The translations under genes were made by a program, and so were the position numbers. This document shows, piece after piece, positions 24,891 to 36,354 of a stretch of 64,000 nucleotides of DNA. Source of the DNA: Parietaria judaica (taxonomy: Eukaryota > Streptophyta > Magnoliopsida > Rosales > Urticaceae); assembly GCA_954871525.1 (NCBI GenBank), contig OX940867.1:18887343-18951342 (forward strand), read 5' to 3'. Under the pieces are notes generated by a model. That model was not told the origin of the DNA. It did not search any database and saw only the letters and a program-made list of their open reading frames with translations. Within the stretch, counting starts at the first letter, position 1, and each line of letters opens with the position of its first letter.

Positions 24891-25530
24891 ACGGCTAAGG
24901 GTGCCGAGCAAGCCCGATCCGGCGAGAGTGCCAAGAAAGTTATAAAAAAGAAAAATATATATATATATACATATAATATAATAATATAATATAATAATAA
25001 ATAATATATACATTATTTACGGCTAAGGGTGCCGAGCAAGCCCGGTCCGGCAAAACATGTCGAGATCCATATACGGCTAAGGGTACCGAGCAAGCCCGGT
25101 TCGACAAGACATGTCGAGATCCATATAAGGCTAAGGGCGCCGAGCAAGCCCGGGCCGGCGAGAGTGCCGAGGAAGGGACAATCAAGGCGAGAGTGCCTAT
25201 GGGATCCCGGGAACTAGTCGGCTCGTACCCGACGAAACCTAGCGATACCCGAAAGAGACAACTAAGGCGAGAGTGCCTATGGGGTCCTGGGAATTAGTCG
25301 GCTCGTACCCGATGAAACCTAGTGATACCTGCAAGAGACAATTACGGCGAGAGTTCCAAGGAAAAGAGGTATGGAGAGAGTGCCGAGCAAAAAAATATCT
25401 ATACAATTTTACGGCTAAGGGCGTCGAGCAAGCCCGAGCCGGCGAGAGTGCCGAGCAAAGAAAAATTATATTTTTACGGCCAAAGGCGCCGGGCAAGCCC
25501 GTACGAGTTCAAAGATTGCGAGCAAACTCA
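24891..25530. repeat. Tandem repeat block in element C
   Basis: A unit of about 50 bp with core ACGGCTAAGGGTGCCGAGCA, then AGCCCGGTCCGGCGAGAGTG, recurs at about 24891, 25019, 25073, 25128, 25411 and 25476. A longer duplicated unit containing GTCGGCTCGTACCCGA occurs at about 25217 and 25296. A piece of the last core (GGGCAAGCCCGTACGAGTT) also occurs inside the F-box frame at about 23709. Non-coding; replication slippage within the element is likely. Confidence 0.8.
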
Positions 25531-25637
25531 TAAAAGAAAATCATCATATGCTCATTTGGTTTAAAAGTACGATATACAGAGTATCATTATTTACAACTCA
25601 TCGTCCACACCTTTAGAAAATACACATAGTATAATTC

Positions 25638-26685
25638 TCACAGGGACTGATCCTCCCGCCTAGCGACATCGTCGAGGGGATATTGACCCAGGACTGCGTC
25701 GGCACACTCCTCGATGATGGTGTCACAGACACGGCGAAGGATGTCATCCACAATTAAGCAAGCCGGATGGTCAGCGGGAAGCTCTGGGGGCTTACTCGAG
25801 GAAAATCCCGCAAGGCTCGCATTGACCCTACTGTCAGCCTGGAAAGAAGGAGCCAAGAGTGAGGGACCAATCTCAAAAAGAGGTAAAACAAAATGTTTAA
25901 ACTAAGCTGCCCCATACCGTGCTCGACAAGGAAGGAAGAACCTCAAAACCCGGCGAGCGCGCTCTAGCGACACTCGGAGGGAGACAGGGGGAAAGCGGAG
26001 GAGAGTTTGGAGCACCGGAGATTTTCCTCTCCAGCTTGGCCAAATCAGCCAGGTATTCCTGCTCCAACCTGCGCCATCTTGGCAGTTTGGCTCGAAGCTC
26101 ACCAACGGTCAAGCGGGAAGGTAATCCCTCGACGAGCTTGATATTCGAGAGCACACCGCCCAGCAGGCGCTGAACACGGGCAATCCCCTCAAGTTCACCA
26201 AATCTCTCGGAGGCGTGCTTCAGCTTGTTGACCGCTTGGTGATAGAGGCGTAAGCGAAAAAATTCCTCTTCTATTGCCCAGCTCCGGGCTTCGTCGCGGT
26301 CCTTGATGAGTTTCCTCAGCACGGCCTTGACATGGAAAGAGATTTGCTCCTCCCGACAGGGCGACAGGTTTATGGCATCGGCAATTCGGTTGAAATACTC
26401 ATTCTTTTGCCGGAGCTGCGCCGAGAGAGTGTCCTCGCACCGCTGATAACGCTGTCGCTCCTCAAGGAGGGACTCTTCGGCAATGGCAAGGAGACGTCTA
26501 TATTCATCGCGCTCCGCCCTACACTCGGCGAGCCTAGTCCCTGTAATCTCGGGGAGAGTACCTCCACTCCCCGATAAAGTCCTCGCCGGAGCAAGGGCAA
26601 GCATAGACTCTTCAGCCCCCTCGCAACCTCCTCCGTCGCTGAGGGAAAAGGCGTCGGGGAAAAGAATAACGGTACCACATCCGGC
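25638..26685 (-). CDS. Antisense coiled-coil gene of element C (partial, two exons seen)
   Basis: Minus-strand exons 26685-25918 (256 codons) and 25838-25638 (66 codons plus stop) join in frame across a 79-nt intron. The intron opens with GTATGG and closes with TTCTTTCCAG. The left exon edge is an acceptor (CCTTCGCAG), so an upstream start exon is expected and not found with confidence; alternatively translation starts at the ATG at 26604. The product is highly charged, rich in Glu, Arg, Lys and Leu (ERQRYQRCEDTLSAQLRQKN, ELEGIARVQRLL), predicted coiled coil without membrane segments. Position and strand match the extra antisense ORF known in Tat/Retand Gypsy elements, whose function is unknown. 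It runs tail to tail with the F-box gene. Confidence 0.6.
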
Positions 26686-26976
26686 CTGCGAAGGAAAGGA
26701 GAGAGTGGAGATACGGAAGAAACAATAAAGAGGCCCGACAAGAAAAGGGAGAAGGGAAAGACAAGTATACGAGTATGATAGCGAAAAAAGCTTAGCGACG
26801 GAAGGAAAATGTAACCCGAGAAAGATTTCTTTTATTTATATGATAGTTCGCTTAAATGCTTCGATTACAGAAAGAGCCACAAAGTTCGGAATTTTAAAAA
26901 AAAAGGAGGGAAATTGAAAGAGGAAACTCCGGGAAAACGTCCTATACCGTGGGCTCCGGAGGCGTCGGGGTCTCGG

Positions 26977-27735
26977 TGTTCGAGCCGCAACACAACTCGT
27001 GTCGTTTTGTCTGTAAACGACATGAGGGGAGGCGAGGAAGTTCATCACCCGAGGGGGATTATCCCCGAGGAGGAACATCCCTGAGGAAGAATACCCCCGA
27101 GGAGGCTCATCCACGAGGAGACGCAGCCACGTGAAAGCAAGCTGCGATGAAGCGTCCCATCGCACCCGACGAGGAATTTCGTCATGATGATTGTGCAGGG
27201 CCGAATGACCATTGACGAGATGTGCATTTAATGAAGCCGACCTACTCACTCGATGAGAACACCAGCGACGAGGTTTGCAGAGCCGAATGACGGCTGACGG
27301 GATGCGCATTTAATGAGGCGCACCTACCCATAACGGCAGCCTGCTCGGAAGTGACATAAAGCAAGGATTAACCTTGCTGCCCTCAAATCACGTCAGAGAG
27401 TGAATGATTAAAGAGAAAAAAGGCGGGAAGGATGCGAGGGGAAGGCATTGTAAACTCTATAAAAGGCAAGATAAGCCTCATTTGTAAGGGTTCGGAAAAA
27501 TATAGGAAAAAGGCTTGAAAAGATAATAGAATTCTTGTAATAAAAAAAAGCTAAGGAAACTGAGAGAAGCTTGAGGCTCATGATCCTTCATCTGTCCAGC
27601 TATTCAACGGAAGAAAACCGAGCTCATTTTCCGAAAATACAATAAAACAGAGATATTCATCAATTACTGTTGTTTATTTGTTATTTGGTGATTATCTTTG
27701 TGACTGGAAAAGGGTGGTGAAAATCGCCATCTACA
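26977..27735 (+). repeat. 3' LTR of element C
   Basis: Partner of 22304-23081. The left edge is set at TGTTCGAGCC because the sequence beyond it does not match the other LTR. Only scattered single-base differences are seen along the rest. Confidence 0.88.
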
Positions 27736-27816
27736 GGAGGTTTCTACCTGGGGGCATTTTTTCCCGCAAGATTTCTACTAGGAGTTGAGCCAAGTAAGGC
27801 TTAAACTCACACAGTT

Positions 27817-29121
27817 TGGCTCCTAGGTTTCAGCTCGATTTCGTGTCTGTTTATCGATTTTGAAAACAAAGTCGGATTTTTTTTCTGACCGATGGGCCCT
27901 AAAAAGACTCAAAGCATGATTCCCAATATCGGTTTCACCCCTAGTTAGTGCACAATTTGATTGAATACGTTATATAAATCGTGTATCTCATGTAGCTAAT
28001 TACAATATATTATATATATAGGTATAATATGGAGAAATATACATTGAATTTACTCTGACGCAAAGCCAATAACTTTTTTTTGAGAGGGTGCTGAAAAAAC
28101 AATATCATAATTTTCATAATAAGACGTGACATTAAAACCAAAGTAGTAATAAATATATCTATCTTTATTAATAAATTAAACAATAAGCAGGCTTAGACCA
28201 AGTGGGCTAACTCTGCCTAGCCCACGTGGCTCCACCCCTGTGTATAACGACTATTCATTTTCTGTTGCCACTTCCTCGATGGCCTTCAAAAGCCCGCCTC
28301 ATTTTGCATATTGAATGGGGTGGGCCGAACCGATCATATGGGCGTGGTGCCCCAAACGGTTTTTGGACCGGTCTACCAGCCCAATTGAACTCGACACCTC
28401 TTGATAACATGAAGGTAAATAAAAGGGAACAAAATACCCAAGTAATGATGTTATGTTCTAACCAACCATTTCACGTAAACGAAGTCTCTTGATTTCACAT
28501 TAAGCAACCAATATTTCTCACTTAACAATTAAGCCTCGTGAGTTATTCACTCTACCAAACCCTAGTATTATTTATTCACCTTATTCTATCATTGGTTGAG
28601 ACGTAATATGATGAGAGAATCATCAGAGTATTATCCAATGTTGTCCATTTTAAAGGTGCCATTCATGTCAAAATTAATATATATATATAATAGCTTATTG
28701 TATATTTTAATTATGAAATAAAATAAAATAAATATATTAGTAAGCGGAGAAAATATATTAGTAATTGTCAACAGTTCTCTTTATTTATCTTCTATAACAT
28801 TTTATATATAATATTTATTGTGCTAAATTTTGTTTTATAGGATTATTCTTTGAAAAATAAATTTAAGCCGGCTTTGGTCTAAAGAAAACACTTAATATTT
28901 TAACCTAATTTAAACTTCATATAAATAACTAAAAATTTAGATTCATAAAGAAAATATATATATACTATATGTTATAATTAATAATCTTTACTTAGGAGTA
29001 CCTCAAAATATTAGAACCGTCCTGTATGAAATGGATAGAGATTATTATTAAGGAAAATGACGGCTTTAATACCCAAGTTTTACATTTTAAAGTACTTTAA
29101 TACGTAAGTCTTTTTTTACGT
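27817..29121. other. Intergenic DNA, probably including the old target of element A
   Basis: 27817-27950 continues the sequence left of 16791 once element A is removed. It ends in TTTCACCCCTA, typical of a hAT-type non-autonomous element, so A probably jumped into such an element. The remainder is AT-rich. An 88-codon open frame at 28226-28492 has no recognisable domain and is not called. 29042-29121 resembles the ends of elements near 56.86 and 60.91 kb. Confidence 0.45.
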
Positions 29122-30484
29122 TGTTAATGCGAAAAAATGGCTTTAACTTAGAGTCAGATCCAAGGTTTGGGCCCCGAGCTGGACCCGGTTAACACGTGGA
29201 TAATTGAATGCACAATCAACGCGGGATGACTGATGATTGTCAAAGCTGGAGGCGAGTCCTTTGTCTTCGGCGAGCCTCCAGGTTGTTCTTGGCGATCCTT
29301 GGTGAACTTCCTTCCTTGGCGAGCTCCTCGTCTAGGCGAACCCTTTGTCTTGGCGAAGCTCCGATTCTTTTTTATGATTCTTCGTGATTTCTCTTCCTTG
29401 GCGAGCTCCTATGGCGATGGAAGACCTACAAAAAAGGATAGATTGGGCCCGAACCCCATCACTTATGGTTGGGCGAGGCTACCTGCGTATCTCAGTTTAA
29501 GAGAATCAGGTCCCACGTATTTCGGGGTTAGTAGTAAATGGATGACTGACAATGTGGTTTGACTCGTCGGAAGTGCCGACGTTGGCTGTGCGGGAGTGAC
29601 CTTTGCTAGTGGCGAGGGTGTCGTAGTAGACGGCGCATGTGTTGGCGAGCTCGTATGACGAGGGCCTTGACCGGCGAAGGTAGCTTTGGCCAATGCGTGA
29701 TGATATCAGGCGAAGCGTATCACCACGTCGAACAACTTTCCTGGCGAGGCTAGACTCTTGTCGACTTCTGAGCTCTATTCGGACCTTTCCTAGCGAGCTC
29801 AAGGGGAATCTAGAGGACTTCTCGAGGTATCTTCGGAAGAGAAGGCAAAATTGTAGAGGGAGAAACTATAGAGAGAAGCTTTGGAGGAAGCTGTGAGAGA
29901 ATGTGTTGAAATGAGGAGGAGAAGGGTCCTATTTATAAGTAAATGAGGTAACCACTTCTCTTTGAATCAGGGGAAATCATTTCCTTTCAATTGCACAAAG
30001 GGGGACTTGCAAATTTGGCTTGCCGCTGGTCCTCGTCATGGAGAGGGGTTCGTCGGTGCTTCGTAGCTCGTCTGTGGCGTCCTCTGGGTGTCCGCGAGCT
30101 TGTATGTTGAGTCCAGTGGAATCTAGAGGACTTCTCGAGGATTTTCGTAAGCTCGGATCTCCTCGTCGTGTGAAATTATTGTGAGTTATCCCTTCGTTAT
30201 GCCATGGCGATGTGGCTCGTCAGGGCGAGGTGCCTTGCCAGGGTACCTAGCCAGGAGGCTCGTCTGGGGGACCTCGCCAGGTGGCTCGTCAGGACGAGAT
30301 ACCTCATCAAGAGGTGCCTTTTCGATCAATGGGTTTGTCTTCTCGGTGTTCAGGTTCCGCCAAATGCATTGGGTCTTGGACTTTTTGTCTTTGACTTGGT
30401 CAGTAAGCTTTGACTTTCACTAATGGACTTTGACTTTTGCCAATAGGATCTAATTTTTATATGTATAAAAAAATATACATGACA
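29122..30484 (-). mobile_element. Solo LTR, same family as element G
   Basis: The left edge TGTTAATGC (29122) and right edge ATGACA (30484) are flanked by TACGT (29117-29121) and TACGC (30485-30489), a near-perfect 5-bp duplication. Read on the minus strand it parallels the LTR at about 61.1-62.28 kb: both have a TATA-type TATAAATAG, repeats of GCTCGCC and CTTGGCGA type, and a tail with AATTGAATG and AGTTAAAG. No primer site or interior follows, so it is a solo LTR left by LTR-LTR recombination. Open frames inside it are not credible genes. Confidence 0.7.
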
Positions 30485-30723
30485 TACGCTAATAATACCT
30501 ATATGCCCATTTCGTTACACAATTAGTACCTCTATCGTTAATCATCGTTCCTGAATTACATTATTCCTCTGTAGAGAAATTGTAAATTTCCTGCTTCTGT
30601 CACTTAATATGAAAATATAATGGATAACGGTATTTTTCTTTTTCTTAAAACGAATAAATTATGATAGTGTTTTGTGTTTACTATATTCCAGAAATAAATC
30701 ACAAGATAAAATATTACATTATA

Positions 30724-30773
30724 ACTAAGTATTAATATTCTTTCAAAAAAAAAAAAAACTAAGTATTAATATT
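30724..30773. repeat. 16-bp target duplication around an 18-bp poly(A) insert
   Basis: ACTAAGTATTAATATT occurs at 30724-30739 and again at 30758-30773. Between them is CTTTC followed by 13 A. This is what an extremely 5'-truncated LINE or SINE insertion leaves. The same tail (CTTTC then A-run, on the opposite strand) occurs at 58465-58509. Confidence 0.75.
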
Positions 30774-31059
30774 ATAGTATTACCCTTTCTCCGGGAAAGG
30801 TATTCAATTAAGATTTTAAAAGTATTAACTTATATTTAAATCATTAGCGAAGATCTTCGTATACTATGTTAGATTTGATCATATTAATCAAATCATTTAC
30901 TAATAGAATATGATTGTGGACCGAGTAAAACAATTGATATTTGTAAATTATTCATATAAAATATCAATTAGTAAAAAGATGGACGCAATTGAAAGCTCTC
31001 AATATGCCTTTATTCTAGTTATGAGCGAAAAAGAGACCTTCTAAATTTATTTTAAAATA

Positions 31060-31612
31060 AGGGGAAAAAAACCCCGAAAATATGGATTATAACCTCATCC
31101 GGACCCAAATCGTTTTATAAAAAAACCACATCTGTATTAAATCGGAACCGATTTTTTCAGAACCTCGTCAGGATTAAAATTGGTTTCGGGTTTCGGGGTT
31201 AAAAAAACTCGGAACCCATATTATAGGTTACTCAAACCCGCTTTTTAATTTTTTTTAGTTTTTTTTTTTAATTGTTTCCTCTTTTTTATTTTAATGAATT
31301 TTCTCTTCTTTATACCACTTAATATTTGTATGCTATTTTTCATTTTTTTAACTTAATACATATATTTTAGTAAAAAAAAATTAACACTAAAAATTATTTT
31401 TTCTATTAAAAAAATAAGATTTTTTTTCATTTTATTTTTACTTTTTATTAATTAATCTGGATCCGGGTTATAAATTCGAGTTTAAACACGCATTCGGAAT
31501 TCCGGGTTTAAAACATTTAAATCCGGATATGTGTACCCGGATTTTGGAAAAACCGGATTTGGGTTTTGGCCCCCAAAAAATCCGGGTACCCAGCCCGCTT
31601 GTACCCTTACCA
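31060..31612. mobile_element. hAT-like non-autonomous element (tentative)
   Basis: The interior alternates CGGGTTT, CCGGATTTGGG and GGAACCGATTTT blocks, and the right end reads CCCGCTTGTACCCTTA. This composition and end are typical of small hAT-type elements in eudicots. The left end near 31060 (AAGGGGAAAAAAACCCC) is weak, and I did not find a clean 8-bp duplication. Confidence 0.35.
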
Positions 31613-32535
31613 ACGATATCATAATTAGGTTAAGAAAACCCTTCTTGAATGGATGAAGTTTGAAGTCCTCGGAATCAATGGATCGGACATCAGGATATTG
31701 TTTGATCGATCCCAAGTTTTTTTTTTTTTTGGGTTCCGGTTCTCTATATTGACTTTGATGAACAAGATATTTTAAAATAGATTAGTTTATATGTTTACTT
31801 GGTGATTCTCTTATTAGAATTGATGGAAGACGAAAATAATTAGCAAGAAACAAAAGAATGAAAGAAAAAAGTCGTACACCTATACAGCTTTAATTTAACT
31901 ATGTAAACCAAATTATTACTTTTAGCAAATTATTATTTCAAAAAAATATATATATAAAAAAAAATACTTGATAGCCTCCAAGATTACCAAGAATAAATAG
32001 TGTAATTAAGCATTGTCAATCAACCGCAAGACAAAAATAAATATTCTATATCTTTTTTCTTTTCTTTTTTTGGAAAGAAGACATTCTATAGTAAGGTATG
32101 CTTGAATTTATAAGGATTAAAAAAAATGCTAAATTATTATTTATTATTATTATTAATTTATATGATCTTGTTTTGGCTCGAGAACCAAACAGAGTCTCAA
32201 GGTGGGACAATTTTGTTTGAGATAATGACATTAACAAAGGGACCAACATTCTCTTGGTTTGCCAGATAATTTTCCTCTCTTTATCTTTTTTTTTTTTCCA
32301 TTAATAAAAAAATTAACATGATAAAAACTAAAAATAATAATATCTCACTCGTAAAAAGATAAATAAAACTCCAAAAAGGAAAAAATAAATAAATGAAAAA
32401 GCGTTATTGCTTATGATGGTGAGCCCAATCGGTGGGCCCACGGAGAAAATGACATGAAATTATTGAAAGCATAATACTCATATATAACTATATGTGTATG
32501 TATATACAACTACACGGTGGTCCTTGGCGCCAATT

Positions 32536-32625
32536 GGTGGTCCACGTGGCAAGACCGACAGGGCCACGTGGGAATGTGTGGTCCAAAAGATCAAGACCTT
32601 GTTTCTTGTCGCCACGTGTCATTAA
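32536..32625. promoter_or_regulatory. Cluster of three CACGTG G-boxes
   Basis: CACGTG occurs at 32543-32548, 32565-32570 and 32613-32618. Each is in a G-box/ABRE-like context (CCACGTGGC, CCACGTGGG, GCCACGTGTC). Plant bZIP, bHLH and PIF factors bind such sites. Three palindromic G-boxes in 76 bp of otherwise AT-rich DNA is unusual. No gene is evident on either side, so this may be a relic promoter, a distal enhancer, or chance. Confidence 0.45.
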
Positions 32626-35118
32626 AGGATAGGTTACAGCCTGTAAGGGGTAGAGATTTGAGTGAATATAACATGCCCCAAAGTGCTCTTCTTGGGCTTA
32701 TAAGTTTTTTTTCCCTCCCTTTTTCTTTTATCCAATATTTTCTTACTCTTTTTGTTTTATTTTTTGTAATTATCAAAGTTTTAGAAAATATATGCCAATT
32801 TTACCAAGACCAAAATATGAACAATTTATCATATTAGTTTATTTTGTTATTTCGCAAGTTATGGGGTGAAACCGGGCTTTTGGTTTTTTTTTTTCGGAAT
32901 GTCAAGAACATGTCCTCGTCTCGATTTGAATTTTTTTTAACCGGGAATCTATAGAAGAAGAGTTAGAGCTAGTAAACGAGGAGGTGGAAGAAGAGAGAAA
33001 GAATAAACTAAAATTAAAGTAAAATCTTACAATTTTCGAGAAAAATATATATGGCCAGAAAGATAAACAAGACAAAAATTGACATTTTAAGATTTTCTCA
33101 AGATTTTTTTAATTTTAAAATTTAAGAACTCTAAATTAATAAACTTTTTTCTCTCTTATATGTGTATATATTATTATATATATAATAATATTAGCTATAA
33201 GGTTTTAAAAAATTATTACATTTATTCTCTCAAAAACCAAAACTTCAAGAATTTAATTATGGTTAAAATTTTGAATTTTGTTTTATTATGTCTTGTGTAG
33301 TAATGTAATAAATTATATTTTTAGATTTATACTTAAATGAAAATCATGTTATAAGTTTAGGACGAGATTTTCGACATTAATGCTTTATTGGTAAATTTTA
33401 TAACCACTAGATGATTTTGAAAGTCTATTAGACTTTATTACAAGATGAATACCATTAAATACAATAGGGACTTTATTTTATTATTCTCTTAATTGCATCG
33501 TTCGAATAATAGGCTCCTAAAGAAGAAGTGTCATCATTCTTTTGATTTCTACGTTACATTTAAGATATATAGAGATTTTTGCAGCCTCGTTATGTTGTTT
33601 TTATGATCATGATCCTTACTATAATATTATCCGTTTCACGCCGGACTTACACGGGTGTTCTTTTGCGTGTACCCTCGAAAAGCCTAATGTTATTAAAAAA
33701 TATTAACATCATCTTTTCCTTTTTTTTTTAATATGTTTTGAGGCCTGAATTTTGGATGTCAATAATAGAAAGAGGTAAAATAGTAAAAACTAAAGAAACA
33801 ATACAATAAAAAGTCATTCTGAAAAATTTCATTTTCCAAATTTTCTAAAGCTTTGCTAGGATAGACTTTTTTATTTATTTATTTTTTTTTATTTATTTTT
33901 TTTGCTTTTTTGAGGTATTGGACTTGTTTTAGCTAAAACTTTGGTTCCACTCCCAAATGTTTGTCTTCAATGGTCAATTTCGTTTGACCTTTCTCAATCA
34001 CTGAAACCTATCTCATGCTCAACAAGAAAAAATCAACTTCAATATTTAATTAATTTTTATTCTCTTTAAAGAAATTATGACGACGATAATAATCATATAA
34101 AGGCTCATATGTCGTTTATGGATACTCCCATGTAGGATATATTATAAACTGCAAAATAGGATCTATGAAAAATTCAACGTTTTTCTTACATTATATATAA
34201 ACCGGTCCCGAACCGTCAGAAACCGGTAACTAACGGCATTTTAAATCGTAGTTTGTAATTATTCAAGTAGGACGCAATGGTGTTAAAATTTGAGTCGCTT
34301 TACTCTTAAAGGTAAGTTATGAGTTAGTACCGATCAGTCATACATATCAAGAGGATCAAATAGGAAATAAAAAAAAAATGAAATTGATGTGGATGGTTGA
34401 AGATTATGAAGAAAGAGGGTGTGAATTGAAAGAAGAGAGCGACAGCATTGGAAAAGCTCAAGGGAATCAAATATATGGTCCAATGTTGATAATAATTATT
34501 ATTTAAAAAAAAAAACTCGTTTTTTTTTCTTCCTTCTAAGCCCTTTAATTTGTTTGTTCCATGCTCTTTTTTCAATTGAATTTTGTTTCAAAAATTATAA
34601 AAATGAGTTCATTATTTTTTCCTACGAAAAATATTACATTGCAAAGTAGAACTTTGTTAAATTAATATTGATTGAATTATACTTTCTTTAGATCCCGGCT
34701 CATAATTCAAATTAAAATAATTACTCTATTTAAATTAATAGATTTAATAATATAGTAAATATCTAAAATAAATTGTATTATTAATTTATCAAAATATAAT
34801 TATACTTTGTTTGTAAGCAGGTCTCCAAAGAAATTGATTTTTCTTTTACTTAGGGAATAATTTTCAGAGGCAATTTAAAGGCCCTAACATTATTGGGCTC
34901 AAGGGATAGAATATGTTAGCTTTGGTGATTAGTTATGGGCCCTCTAATTTGAAACTTTTTTTAAACTATCACCAACATATTTTTATCATGAAAAATCTTT
35001 TTTTTTTTCATACGTGGCAGTCAACTCCTAATACTATTGTCAATCATTTATATATTTTTCAGTAATTGTATGTTTGATTTTTATATCTCAAAATTATATA
35101 AAAGGCTCTTAAAAGCTT

Positions 35119-36354
35119 ATTATATAACAGGTGTTTTTCAGAATTAATAAAAAGCAATAACAGCCAAATCAACCCCCCTCTCCCCGAAGCCCGTATCTCA
35201 AAACAGAGAGGCCCAACGTGGCCTACCGTGGCCCAACATAGCCCAACGTGGCCTACCGCAGCCCAACGTAGCCTAACCAGCATGGCCCAACGTGACCTAG
35301 CGTAGCCTAATCTGGCCACGCATGCCACACAAAGTAATATTTAATTACTTTGAGGCCTCTAGCCAGTAATTATTAATTATTTAGAGGTCCCTAGACCCTT
35401 CTATAAATAGAAGCTCATTCTGAACAAACGGTAACTCCGATTCAAACGCTTTATATAGCGAGAAACACATTTTCTCTCTTCTATATATATTCCGGTATAA
35501 ATCTCCGACTAGGGTCAGAACCGCTTCTCAGCGGTCGCTGACCTATATCCCGAGTCCTAGAACTTTGCGGTAACGGGTCGGAGGACCCGGTCCCGGTCCG
35601 ATGTTTAGCGGAGGGTCCGATCGTCGACCTGCCCTATGGAGGTTCTAGTTCTCATCGGTCATCGACCTATATCCCGAGTCTTAGGATTTTGTGGTAACGG
35701 GTCGGAGGACCTGGTCCCAGTCCGACGATTAGTGGAGGGTCCAATCCACCGGATTCCAGCCTTAGTCCCAGAGAGAAGGCGGCGGAGGAAGGTCCGAACG
35801 CCGTCCGACTCCCGCCTCCGCCATCGGAGGGTCCGATCAGGGTCCGAGTACCACCCAACTCCCATCTCTGCCATCGCCCCCCCGGTTCACTGGAGGAATC
35901 GTCGTCTCTCCAGAGGAAGGTCCGAGTGCCGTTCGACTCTCGTCTCCACAGTCGGCCTCCCGGCTCCCTAGATGTATCGCCGACTCCCTAGAGAGAAGAC
36001 GCAGAAGGAATCGCCGACTCACCAGAGGAAGGTCTAAGCGTCGTCCGACTCCCGTCTCGGCCATCAACTCCAGGCTCGTCCAGGCCAACTCAAGAACAGC
36101 TCCGGCAACGCCTGCTTTGAACTACGAGATGACATGATCCCACTTGGCTACGAGTGGGTACGTAGGCAGCCTCACTACACTCGACGAGACGCGGCATCAC
36201 CATCACCATCATTATCACCATCACCTAACCATCACCTCCAGAGTCTAAGAAGTCCAAGCCCCAAGCCTATGAGAAAGTTAACAAACGACGAGGGCCCCGG
36301 CCCAATCCGCACAAGTGGGCCGCAACAGTGTTGAGCTAATTTTCGGCATCAACA
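35119..36354 (+). repeat. 5' LTR of element D
   Basis: Colinear with 51514-52741. It has a roughly 10-bp repeated phrase (GGCCCAACGT, GGCCTACCGT) at about 35210-35320, a TATA-type CTATAAATAG at 35401-35410, and a GTCCGACTCCCGTCTC-rich repetitive right half. It ends GGCATCAACA. The extreme left (TATATAACAGGTG) is diverged from the partner's TGTTATGGGTG. Confidence 0.75.

Larger units (their letters stand above)
22304..27735 (+). mobile_element. Element C: non-autonomous LTR retrotransposon carrying an F-box gene
   Basis: It begins TGTTAAGG and ends CTACA, flanked by the perfect 5-bp duplication GGAGG (22299-22303 and 27736-27740). It sits in the right LTR of element A. LTRs are 22304-23081 and 26977-27735. 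GTTTGGCGCCCACCGAGGGG right after the left LTR is a Gypsy-type primer-binding region, so C reads plus. The 3.9-kb interior has no gag, protease, RT or integrase that I can recognise. It contains a plus-strand F-box-like gene, a tandem repeat block and a minus-strand coiled-coil gene next to the 3' LTR. An extra antisense gene in that position is known for Tat/Retand-lineage Gypsy elements, so C may be a non-autonomous derivative of that group. The LTRs differ at few places, suggesting a young insertion. Confidence 0.88.
16796..27811 (-). mobile_element. Element A: Ty1/Copia LTR retrotransposon, degenerate and twice invaded
   Basis: The element lies on the minus strand. Its termini are TGTTGGTTCC at 16796 and CTCACA at 27811. 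Both are flanked by the 5-bp duplication CAGTT (16791-16795 and 27812-27816). The 3' LTR is 16796 to about 17374. The 5' LTR is 21803-22303 plus 27736-27811, split by element C. Next to the 5' LTR, GCTCTAATACCAA (21789-21801) is the reverse complement of a methionine-initiator-type primer site, which fixes the orientation. A Copia-type gag relic follows. The protease, integrase and RT regions are gone, and element B remains occupy 17.9-21.1 kb. The last 25 or so bases of the two LTRs do not align well, so the inner edge of the left LTR is approximate. Confidence 0.85.
30785..35118. other. AT-rich intergenic DNA
   Basis: Apart from the tentative hAT element and the G-box cluster, no gene or repeat family is recognised. 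Small open frames (for example 32517-32837 and 34324-34575) are low-complexity or without domains. Several long T or A runs are present. Confidence 0.55.

Noticed and set aside
28226..28492. 88-codon frame
   Set aside because: No domain, no start context, intergenic composition.
29233..29896. Possible genes in the solo LTR
   Set aside because: Frames are repeat-rich (GGCGAGCTC-type text), on both strands, inside an LTR with target duplication.
32517..32837. 106-codon frame across the G-box cluster
   Set aside because: Second half is low-complexity Phe/Leu text from T-rich DNA; no homologous feature.
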